NCBI GenBank assembly: GCA_004335635.1
Contig: QAXH01000647.1
Span: 1 to 15,591 of the forward strand
Length of the DNA: 15,591 nt
Reading direction: 5' to 3'
DNA from: Chloromonas sp. AAM2
Lineage: Eukaryota; Chlorophyta; Chlorophyceae; Chlamydomonadales; Chlamydomonadaceae
In this document: in pieces, positions 8,111 through 15,591 of the stretch
How the letters are laid out: the number at the start of each line of letters is the position of its first letter
Position numbering within the stretch: position 1 is the first letter of the stretch
Notes under the pieces: model-generated
What the model was told of the DNA's origin: nothing
Seen by the model: the letters and a program-made list of their open reading frames with translations, nothing else
Database searches by the model: none
Made by a program: the position numbers and the translations under genes

Positions 8111-11100
8111 ATGCCACCAAAAACAGGGAAGAAAAAGAAGACAAAGGAGGAGCTTGAAGAAGAGCGCAGGCTTGCCGAGGAGGCAGCACGTCTTGCAGAA
8201 GAAGGCAAGCTCGGGTCAATGTCTGAATGCATTGCATGTCTACGTGTACAGCCGCATGATGCCCTCACGTACACAGCTGCATGATGCACCGAGGTACACA
8301 GCTCTGACGTACACAGCTGCATGATGCACTGAGGTGCAGCCGAGGTCCTGCGTGGAGTGATTCAAGCAGCACAGTTGAATGTTATACCAATCCACGCTGC
8401 ATGTATGACATGTGCCACCTCACACTGATTACCACGGAACGGGCACCCCAGCCACCCACAGCGGATAATTGGACAATGCCCTGCAACCACATGTTTCATT
8501 CACCAGCCGCATGTTGTCTAGCCATGCAGAGCAGTTAAGATTGGAAGAGGAGGAGCGTCAGCGGCTTGCAGAGCTAGAGCGTCAGCGGCAGGAACTGCTT
8601 GCACAGCTGACAGCAGCAGAGAACGAACGCCTGGAGGCAGAACAGTGAGTAGGCTCAGCGCTCTGTTCTGTCTGACACATTACTGCCACATAGGTAGAAG
8701 GTTGTAAACCAGAGCCTGCAAGGTCAACCTGACAGGTCAGCGGATTGCTGATCTGTCAATTCACAGCTCAGCTGTTGCTTGCCTGTACAACAACAACAGT
8801 CAAGCAATCCAGCAAAGTCTTGGCTTTGCATCCATGCAACAACAATCTCAAGAAGTGCAAGACACTCTAGCGCTGTTCTGTGTGCAGTGCTGACCTTGAA
8901 CCATTCCTCGGTCAGCTGCGGTTGGAACGAACCACTGCTGCCACAATCCGCTCTAAGGACAGGGAATGGGAGCGATACATCTCATGCACGTATGTGCCAC
9001 ACCCCAGGTAGGCACTACTTGACATGCACCGCATTCTGACCTCTGTCGCTACAAATCAGCCCACCTTGCATGGTGTACACATGGCTCGGCTCAAGCAACT
9101 GCCCAACTTGCCCAATCGGACAGCAATCATCAGCTTGTGTTCAAGGCTACTTGTACGGCTACTTGAAAGGTTGAGGGATGTGCAGGGGCAGGGCAGCCCA
9201 AGAACAAGTTGACATCCTGTGAATGCAGCAAGATGGAAAAACTCGGCAGACCCAGTTGGTCAGCAAGGGACTCAGCCATGCACGCCTGCTGATTGCACGT
9301 GCAGGGACCGGGTGGCCATGTCTGATCGGTTGGGGCAGCTGCATGACGAGTCAGACACGTCAATCAATGATGCACTGTCAACATGCCAGGTGCGTGTTTG
9401 TTGCTTGAGCATGTCGGTGCTCAACAATCAGGGCACATGTGGTTTGTAGCAGTGATTACCGCCCTGTGTGCGTATCTGGAGTGCTTGAGCATAGAATGCG
9501 CTGTGTGCTGGTGACTGCAGGATTGCAACACCATGATTGATGAAGCTGTGAACCGCAAATGGATGTCACGTCTGGCGCATGATGATGATGAGGAAGCCCA
9601 GCACACCAAGGACATTGCCGCCTTGCATGAGGTTGGTTCATCGTCTCATGATGTGACCGTGCAGCCAACGCAGTCAGTCAATTCTGATGGTGTGCACCTG
9701 CCAGGGCACAGCTGCTGTGCAGCACAGATGTTGACAAAAGAAAAGAGGCGGGTGGCAAAATGTTGGAGAGTGAGGGGATTGAACCCCCGACCTCCCGTAA
9801 GCTCACGTACACCACGCAGCGTGATGGTTGCGAAACGGGCGCTCTGCCACTGAGCTAACTCCCCGCGACGGAGATGTCACTAGTATCCGGAACGGCAACG
9901 CTGGTAGCCTACTGCCTATATAGCTGCCAGTGCCTGTGGTCGCCGCCTCGGACGTGCCGTCGGGTGCCTGTCGCTTTGTCTCTGTGTTGCTCCAGAGGTT
10001 ACCTGGTGTCGCATTTCTCTGTCGAGGCGTGTTTGCGGTATACTTCTCCCTAAAGATCTAATCTCCTCGACTCTCATCATGACGGTTGTAGAAATCTCCC
10101 TCTCCGGCATTGCGTGAGGGCTGGGTGCTCCAGGGAAGGAGGGGTCAGGTTTTGCTGTCAGTTGTAGCCAGATGCGATTGATCCTGTCAAAGGTCTGTGT
10201 CCCTGCCTGTGTGTACCCTGTGTCCTTGTGTTTTGGATTCCCACGTGGATGCCTGCTGCACTGTGTCTGGTCATGGTGATTTCAAACATTCTGTCTGGGT
10301 TGCTATGGTGGCGCCAAACTCTGCCGGTGCGGTTAATTGCTTTTGTTACCTGTCTTGTGTTTTTTTTGTTTGTGCTATCTGTTTTGTTTGCCGGTGGCCT
10401 GCCTATACGCCCTGGCTGGCTCCTTCACGAGCAGTAGCATCAGACAAGGTCAATATTTCCAAGTCTTCGGCGCGGGCAGGTGGCCGAGTAATTGTGATGT
10501 CCCGCTTTCTCTTGACTTGGTGACGATTCTGCAGCTATGCTGCCGGCCAACCTTTGTGCTGGCATGACCCACTGTCCATGCTCATTCAGTTGAGCAGTCC
10601 TGCCTCACTATATGCTCAAGATCTTCCTGGCCTGCTTATTTGCATCATCATCAGGTGCAATGTCTTGACCCCTTCAGCTATTGACGGGTTGGTTCATGAT
10701 TTGTTGTCGATCACATGCTGTGCAGATTATTGGATTGAGGGCGGATCGCGCCTCAGCACATGTGCTGCAGCATGCCGACATGCATGCAAATGAAAAGGGC
10801 GAAATTCAGCTGGGTGCTGTACAGGTGGGTCACTGTGGCTGCCCATGCTCACATTCACATGCACACACTTCATCTTGGTCAACTGTCTGGCCATACATCT
10901 AAGAGGCGGTACATTTCAAATTCTGTTCAGTTGTCTGGCCATACTCTAGCATCCAGCATATCTGGTATATTACATGCCTGTTATGCTAGCATGCGTGAAA
11001 CACAACCCGGGGGGTCCGGGGGCGGAGCCCCCGGCTTTTTGTAATGCGTAATTCCAAACCTGAAGTCCAGGGCAGCCTTCATCAAAGTTGAGATCCCAGT

Positions 11101-14100
11101 ACGGACTTTGGCAAAATCAAGTCTGGAACACTGCTGGTATCCTGCTCTGTTGTCTGGCCATGCATCAGAACACTTAGCAGCAACGTAGCAGATTAGGATC
11201 TAATGGCACGAAGTTGCACTAATATGGTGTGATCTATGCTGTGCCTGTGCCCAGGGCGCCTTTCAATGGGCTCTCTGGGTCAATACCAGCAAAAACCCTA
11301 GGCTGAAAGCTGTGGAGATGACCGCGCTGCGCATGGTGGTTGAAGTGCCCAAGCAGATTGCGCTAGCAAACATCGCTATGCGGGTGCAGCTGAGGGAGAA
11401 GGTGAGACAGGTTTGGCTTGCACAGTTGCTGGTGATGAGCATGACAGATTCCAATTGTTGATGGTGATAAGCATAGTCTTGAAGGAAGTGACAGGAGCAG
11501 GCCGCACAAGGGAAGCTGCATGAAAGTATACAAGTCTCTTACCGGCGCTCATCGTTGCAGGCCGAGCATTAGCCTTTTTTTGTGCCGATTGCGGCTTCGT
11601 GTCGCTGAGGCGTGCGCTGTTCAAGTTGCAGGACGAGTATTTTTCACGCGCCACCAATGAATATATGGCCGTCGGTGGCCTCCTCTACGCGGACCTTTTA
11701 GCGCTGCCGCCTCCTGCAAAGCACGTCAAGCAATGGGTCCTGCGGCAGATCACGCCGCTAGCCGCGACCGTCGCACGCGTGCCTTACCCGATCCCACCGG
11801 CTGGTGCCGACCCAGCAACTTACCGCAGCGAGGAAGAGCCTCCGCCGCTGGGGTTTGCACACCCCTTCCCACGCGACCGCGTGCTTCTGGACGGAGAGCA
11901 GGTCAAGGTGCGTCTCTTAGACGAACTGAAAACTCGCGCATCGGTTACCTGTATTTCTTCCAATTCATAACCTGTGCACTCATGCAATTGATGCCAGCAG
12001 TACTGGCATGCAGCCGTAGATCTGGGTCTTGTTTTGGGCTGTGTCCTGGCATGTGGTTGATCATCGCGCTGCTCGTACGGCGCCCTGGCGCTGGCAGCAC
12101 CTGTTATAACGGCGCGATGAACAGAGCGAGGCATGGAGCAGTTTGTTGTAAGAGTATCCGGTGTGCGCCGGCATGTTCCTGAGCGCAGGTGGGCTGGTGG
12201 GACTCGGATACGCAGGCTTGGAGCCTTGAGGGCGTCAGCGACGTGCAGCTGGACACTGCAACCGGGTCCCTGTCCTTCCGCACCACGCACCTGGGCGTGC
12301 TGGCTGTCGTTCAGTCTCGCACAAAGCTGCTGCCTTACACGTCCTGGAGTGTGCGGCCCACCGGTGGCAGGGGTGGCCGCACTGCCGCCATCACGCTAGT
12401 CACACCCGGCTGCCACGACCCAATCACATTAGAGGTGCGCTGCCCTGGAAACTGTGCTCTACCTTGCACCCCAGTCACATCAGATTCAAGGCACATGTCC
12501 TGTGCCATCAGTGGCCAGATACAGCACTAAGCTCTTCAGTTCAAACTTCCTGCAAGCTAAACCTTGTCCGGGGTGGTGTGTGGTCTAGTATGCTGTAGCA
12601 AGGGCTGTGCAGTGCTCTAGCCTCTTGCTGCTGTGATTGTGGCCCAAGATGCTGGACAGGGGTGCAGGAACCGAACACAGTGTGTTTGCACCGATGCAGG
12701 TCGGTCCCGGGTGGTGCAGCCTTGCAGAGATGCCCAGCCATCCCGGCCTGGCGCCCCTGGTCGGCCTGCGGCTGCCCCCAGAGCAGCTGCTCTGCCGGCT
12801 CAGCGAGCAGGGTCTGCATCTGCTGCCTGAGGACAGAGATGCGCCCTTCGCTGGTGTGACAATCAAGGAGCGGGAGAGTGAGACGGCCATGTGCTATGAC
12901 GTGGCTCTGCTGGCTGGCGTCTTCCTCATAGCACGAAGGTAAGATGACACTGGGTTCGCATGACTGGGATTTGCTGGTGTTGGCTGTTCAATGTGTGCAA
13001 AAGCATGATTAGCTTTGCCAGGAGAAATAGAACAAGGGCTTATGAATGTGGTAGACATGAAATGCAACTATGTTAACGGTGTGCAACAGACGTGCTTGTG
13101 CCCTGGAATGCACGGACTATTGCGGCAAGTGTGGCAAGGCATGACACGTTTGCGTGCACCCCATGACCTGCCTGCAGCAAATGGAACCAGGGTGCTGCCG
13201 GTCCTGACGAGTGTCTCGTGCGGTTGAGCGAGGTGACGGACTGGGAGGGCGGTGGTAGAACAGAGCCACAGCACGTGGAGCGCGTGTTCACCAAGGAGAA
13301 GACAGAAGGGGAGCGGCGGGTGCTGGTGGCCATACGGAGATGCGAAAAGGTAAGGGTGTAACACTCTTGCTGTGGGTTGCTAGCTAACTGCATCACAAGT
13401 GTGTGGAATTGGGTTCAGTGGCTGAAGTCTGGTTTTTGGCTTATGGATTGGATTTGGCAGAACCAGATGTCTGCGTGGGATTGGATTGACTGGCTACTTA
13501 TCAAAACCTAGTATGCAGCGTTTGGAGCTGGCAGCACACTGGACAGGTCGGGGCAGTACTTGCACGTCGGCTGAGGTAGCAAAGTTGATGTCAGCTGTTG
13601 ACTGGCTGCCAACTGCCCTTCTGTGTTGCTCCAGGGCGTGGCTTTCAGTGATGCGCTGGACAAGAGGGTCACGTACCCCGCACTGCCAGGCCACGAGTCA
13701 GTGGACACCGTCCAGGCATGCATCGACTCCGTATGGGGCGAGGTGAGCCACACGCCACACGCTTCAAAGTCTGGCAAGCCAGGTGTCTGCATCAACCCTG
13801 TGCATGCCGTTGCTCCTTGCGGTGCTTGTTCAGTTGCTGTGCCAACTGTGTCATCACTTGTTTGCGGTGAGGTAAGCCACACACGACCACTGCTCTACCC
13901 AGGGATCCATGGTACATTCTTCGGCAAGCCAGGATTGCCTGCATTGCTGCTTAGAATGCTGTGCATCTGCAGCAACCCATGGGCACAGCACTGGAACTGT
14001 GTTTTACGATTCTTGTTCAGCTTCAGCCTCAACTGTGTCACCAATTCCTTGAGGAGTCGCCTGACCTGCTCCCTTGCACTGCCTTGGGTTCAGACGCACG

Positions 14101-14453
14101 CCAGTCTGGTGTCCCTCTTGTGGGCCGCCGTCCCAGAGCCCGAGCCCGAGGCACCCCCACCCCCCTCACCTCCGCCACCCCCTCCCAAGGAAGAGGACTC
14201 CCTGGCTGACCCCAGCTTCGCCTCCCTGACCGAAGCAGACAGCACCGCGGATGCCGCTGCTCCTGAGCCAGCCGCCCCAGTGGAGGAAGTCAAACGGAAG
14301 CCGGGGCTTGGGCCGCCGGGGCTGGAGCAGCAGCTGCTGGAACGGTTGTCAGCCACCCCAGCTGGGCTGGAGCTGGTGCGACGTACTGATGCTGTGTTTA
14401 CGGAGACGATGGCACAGACACTGCTGTTATTGCGCGTGTTCAGCTTCAGTTAG
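8111..14453 (+). CDS. DNAI7: Axonemal dynein intermediate chain DNAI7 (IC97/CASC1 family), 13 exons, complete
   Basis: Exons: 8111-8204, 8530-8644, 8888-9007, 9305-9389, 9521-9631, 10726-10824, 11255-11401, 11632-11907, 12189-12434, 12700-12938, 13178-13349, 13635-13742, 14094-14453. They total 2172 nt, or 723 residues plus TAG, close to the usual ~720 of the family. MPPKTGKKKK opens a Lys/Glu-rich coiled coil (1-105). It is followed by REWERYISCTYVPHPR, then FQWALWVNTSKNPRLKAVE and EVPKQIALANIAMRV. NEYMAVGGLLYADLLALPP, KQWVLRQITPLA, WWDSDTQAWSLEGVSDVQ, LLPYTSWSVRPTGG and a C-terminus LLLLRVFSFS complete the match. These are, from memory, the hallmarks of CASC1/IC97, which in Chlamydomonas is a subunit of inner-arm I1 dynein that contacts tubulin. 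A small exon may be missing in 9632-10725. The first ATG is used, and an in-frame TAA lies 24 nt upstream. Confidence 0.91.
8205..8529 (+). other. DNAI7 intron 1, a GC-AG intron with internal repeats
   Basis: The donor is GAAGAAG|GCAAGC, the usual GC-donor context, and the acceptor is ATGCAG|AGCAG. Only this pairing joins AEE to EQLRLEEEE without a frameshift; the nearby GT at 8214 gives the wrong phase. The 325-nt intron contains imperfect repeats around ACGTACACAGCTGCATGATG at about 8242-8334. Confidence 0.75.
8242..8334 (+). repeat. Imperfect ~28-nt repeats in DNAI7 intron 1
   Basis: Two close copies (8267-8294 and 8307-8334) share ACGTACACAGCTGCATGATG followed by CACYGAGG. A more diverged copy lies at 8242-8266, and a short TACACAGCTCTG remnant stands between. 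They lie wholly in the intron and look like local slippage or unequal exchange. Confidence 0.75.
9593..9864. repeat. Duplicated segment, copy 1: DNAI7 exon 5 end, intron start and tRNA-Ala
   Basis: This interval matches 15240-15472 in the same order and orientation. Shared parts are the exon end (GAAGC.CAGCACAC, GACATTGC, CTTGCATGAGGTTG), the first intron bases (CGTCTC.TG.TGTGAC, CAACGCAG/CCACGCAG) and the whole tRNA body. Similarity stops exactly at the tRNA 5' end on the right. The middle part before the tRNA is weakly alike and differs in length. Confidence 0.75.
9632..10725 (+). other. DNAI7 intron 5 (1094 nt) hosting the antisense tRNA
   Basis: This is the longest intron of the window. 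Apart from the tRNA at 9764-9864, I see only unassigned sequence: T/G-rich around 10300-10400, with open frames that show no recognisable domain. A short coding exon could hide here, because the family usually has a few more residues between the blocks encoded by exons 5 and 6. Any such exon must be phase 0 on both sides. Confidence 0.55.
9764..9864 (-). tRNA. tRNA-Ala (anticodon CGC) with a 29-nt intron, inside DNAI7 intron 5
   Basis: On the minus strand the acceptor stem GGGGAGT pairs with ACTCTCC and includes the G3:U70 pair that marks alanine tRNAs. The D arm carries the A box TAGCTCAGTGG and the T arm GGTTCAATCCC is the B box. The anticodon stem CCCGT/ACGGG encloses TTCGCA, then the intron, then T, giving anticodon CGC with the intron after position 37. 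Without the intron it is 72 nt including A73. A TTTT run follows at 9757-9760 as the Pol III stop. The intron can fold into a small hairpin (CACG-CTG-CGTG). A TATATA lies about 55 nt upstream. The gene is antisense to DNAI7. Confidence 0.93.
10825..11254 (+). other. DNAI7 intron 6 (430 nt) with a recurring 14-nt motif and GC hairpin
   Basis: It holds three copies of a motif close to TTGTCTGGCCATAC, at about 10881, 10930 and 11149, and the GC hairpin at 11016-11034. No open coding block with family features is visible. Confidence 0.6.
11016..11040 (+). repeat. GC-rich perfect hairpin followed by a T run, in DNAI7 intron 6
   Basis: CCGGGGGC (11016-11023), loop GGA, GCCCCCGG (11027-11034), then CTTTTTG. 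The 8-bp stem is all G-C and is preceded by another G-run, CCCGGGGGGT. It resembles the short GC palindromes that crowd chlorophycean organelle genomes, and in shape it mimics an intrinsic bacterial terminator. The surrounding DNA is otherwise AT-richer intron. Confidence 0.7.
13743..14046 (+). repeat. Diverged tandem duplication inside DNAI7 intron 12, duplicating the exon 12 donor
   Basis: Blocks recur in the same order. GAGGTRAGCCACAC occurs at 13740 and 13869, GGCAAGCCAGG at 13773 and 13923, CTTGTTCAG at 13825 and 14012, and CAACTGTGTCA at 13843 and 14030. The first offset, donor to donor, is 129 nt, and the second copy has grown by inserted bases. The second donor, GAG|GTAAGC at 13872, matches the consensus slightly better than the first (GAG|GTGAGC at 13743). 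Confidence 0.75.
14094..14453 (+). other. DNAI7 last exon with proline/glutamate-rich insert
   Basis: The exon (residues ~605-723) opens with THASLVSLLWAAV, then a PEPEPE run and a polyproline stretch (residues ~618-635). An acidic, Ala/Asp/Ser-rich stretch follows, then KRKPGLGPPGLEQQLLERLS and a C-terminal helix ending at TAG. The proline block is codon-repetitive and GC-rich compared with its surroundings. It probably forms a disordered spacer before the conserved C-terminal helix. The intron just upstream can be read through without a stop. Confidence 0.8.
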
Positions 14454-15239
14454 CGGCTGTGTAGACTTATTAGGCTTCTCGTCATCCTATAAGCGCTTTA
14501 GGCAGGTACATCATTAAAGCATCAGTTTCCAGAATAGGGAGCAAGGGATGCTCACCTGTCATCAGGCTGATAGCTACAGCCAAAGCCGGGCTGGCCCTCT
14601 GAGGAGAGGAGTAACTGATGCCGACACACCAGCATGGTGAATGCTCATAATTTGCTGCGTTTTACAAGTGCTTTGGCCAAACTTCAAGCCAATCTTTTCT
14701 AATCACCTCTTGCTCTTGTGGCGCTTCAGTTTCATTATCAACACAATCAACAATGGTTCAGCCCGGAAAGAGGTTGTGCAGGTGTTGACTGAGGGCGCTT
14801 AAGTCTGGACGTGATATAAGGTTGAAGACTTGGGCAACGTGGCCGGTGTCAGCTTGTGCTTTCCGGCAACACCTTTCCTCTCTGCTCAGCATGCCTAACA
14901 TAATAATGAAGGAGTTCGACACACAATCCAAAACCGAAAGCACGGCAGGTGTGAACATCTTGACGGCAGGAGAGCTTGGCATGCAATTGAAGACTTGTTG
15001 AGATGCTTTTTGTCTGGGCTGCGATGGTGATAGCAGGCAGCAAGTGTCTCAGTCTCACTATGTAATGGCAGGCACTCGCAGCCACCCGAGCCCCAAGCTC
15101 AAACAGTGACTGCTAAGCGTGAAGCACAGGTGCAGGACTATGATACAAGCAACAGGCTGTGAAGTTGTGAACTTGCAAGACCAAGACCAAAAAAAGATAA
15201 AAAGAAAAAAATGTTTCTTTTAAGAAGACGGTAACCGCA
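14454..15239. other. DNAI7 3' flank / intergenic region, no gene seen
   Basis: This stretch holds no credible exon on either strand. The first TGTAA, the polyadenylation signal common in chlorophyte algae, is at 15061-15065, some 600 nt past the stop. The 3' UTR may therefore be long or use another signal. An A-rich tract lies at about 15188-15210, just before the duplicated exon/tRNA segment. Confidence 0.45.
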
Positions 15240-15472
15240 GAAGCACAGCACACACCAGGGACATTGCTGTCTTGCATGAGGTTGCTGACCGTCTCGTGCT
15301 GTGACAAGGCAGTCCACGCAGCCAGTTCAACCAAGGCGGCTGGCTGACCGACACGTTGCTTGTGCCAATAACGTCCGATTCAAAATCGCCTGGAGAGTGA
15401 GGGGATTGAACCCCCGACCTCCCGTATTATCGTGCGTGCGAAACGGGCGCTCTACCACTGAGCTAACTCCCC
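15240..15472. repeat. Duplicated segment, copy 2: decayed DNAI7 exon 5 fragment plus tRNA-Ala
   Basis: The left part (15240-15284) is recognisably the last ~39 nt of DNAI7 exon 5 plus the donor GAG|GTTG. A 2-nt insertion breaks the reading frame, so it is a pseudo-exon, lying about 790 nt past the DNAI7 stop codon. The right part holds an intact tRNA-Ala(CGC). Because the copy includes sequence on both sides of the tRNA's TTTT stop, it arose at the DNA level and not from a tRNA transcript. Confidence 0.72.
15391..15472 (-). tRNA. tRNA-Ala (anticodon CGC) with a 10-nt intron
   Basis: The mature part is identical to the tRNA at 9764-9864 except for one D-loop base (T for C, in the segment AGTGGTAGAGC). 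G3:U70, A and B boxes and the CGC anticodon are all kept, and a TTTT stop follows at 15383-15386. The intron is only 10 nt and unrelated in sequence to the 29-nt one. All helices stay paired, so the gene looks functional. It lies at one end of a duplicated segment shared with the DNAI7 intron 5 region. Confidence 0.93.
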
Positions 15473-15591
15473 AGAATTTGTTGTCGTAATATTTTGCTTA
15501 TAGATTGTGTTCAGACAAACACGGCCGTAAAAAGCTCAGGAAGCACCAGAACACTCAGGCACTGAAAGCCTAGCCTGACAGCGCCCACAAC

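Noticed and set aside
9533..9853. A 106-codon open frame that begins in DNAI7 exon 5 and runs on through the tRNA
   Set aside because: Its tail contains VRGLNPRPPV, the usual false translation of the antisense strand of a tRNA. The exon ends at 9631 and the rest is intron plus tRNA.
10197..10567. Overlapping open frames rich in Cys, Phe and Val, at first sight a membrane protein
   Set aside because: The hydrophobic look comes from T-rich intron DNA. There are no recognisable domains, and three frames are open in the same place.
11820..12290. A 156-codon minus-strand open frame opposite DNAI7 exons 8-9
   Set aside because: It is the shadow of the GC-rich coding strand; the plus-strand frame has clear family motifs and splice sites.
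14090..14356. A minus-strand open frame with long Gly/Ser runs
   Set aside because: It is the mirror of the proline/glutamate-rich DNAI7 exon 13 and has no independent support.
15188..15210. A-rich tract, considered as the poly(A) tail of a retrocopy
   Set aside because: The following sequence matches genomic DNA including an intron start, so the copy is not from spliced RNA. The A-tract is mixed with G and T.
15301..15489. A 62-codon open frame on the + strand
   Set aside because: Again a translation through the antisense of tRNA-Ala (VRGLNPRPPV). It is not a protein gene.
1..15591. CRISPR array, prokaryotic operon, or phage-like system
   Set aside because: There are no regularly spaced repeats and no operon-like gene packing; spliced genes and intron-bearing tRNAs show eukaryotic nuclear DNA.

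Overview
The window looks like nuclear DNA of a flagellate green alga. Both protein genes are broken into many short, clean exons (18 and 13) with GTGAGT/GTAAGT-type donors and CAG acceptors. Base composition is moderate to fairly GC-rich. One gene has the plant-type TCP11 architecture, while the other encodes an axonemal dynein component, which requires a motile flagellum. The tRNA genes have A and B boxes, short introns after position 37 and TTTT stops, as in eukaryotic nuclear genomes. A chlamydomonadalean such as a Haematococcus-like or Chlamydomonas-like alga is my best guess, but the species cannot be fixed from sequence alone.

Layout. Positions 1-7756 (minus strand) hold a TCP11-family (T-complex protein 11) gene in 18 exons. 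Its 3' end runs off the left edge, and about 1278 codons are visible. Positions 7757-8110 are a compact shared 5' region. Positions 8111-14453 (plus strand) hold a complete 13-exon gene for DNAI7 (IC97/CASC1 family), with a 723-residue product. An intron-containing tRNA-Ala(CGC) gene lies antisense inside the fifth intron of DNAI7 (9764-9864). A second tRNA-Ala(CGC) lies at 15391-15472. It sits in a partial copy of the same neighbourhood that also carries a decayed piece of DNAI7 exon 5. I see no other gene in 14454-15390.

Function. DNAI7 is an intermediate-chain-like subunit of an axonemal dynein. TCP11 proteins are poorly understood; in mammals they are linked to sperm function, and yeast Sok1 is a distant relative linked to cAMP/PKA signalling. 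The head-to-head arrangement invites the idea of joint expression during flagellar assembly, but that is inference.

I did not find a new multi-gene system. The most interesting signals are the exon-plus-tRNA duplication, a 129-nt tandem duplication that made a second in-frame splice donor in DNAI7, the divergent gene pair, GC-AG introns, a telomere-like tract, and a GC hairpin followed by a T run inside an intron. Exon boundaries were worked out by hand from splice motifs, phase agreement and remembered family features; no alignment or transcript data were available.
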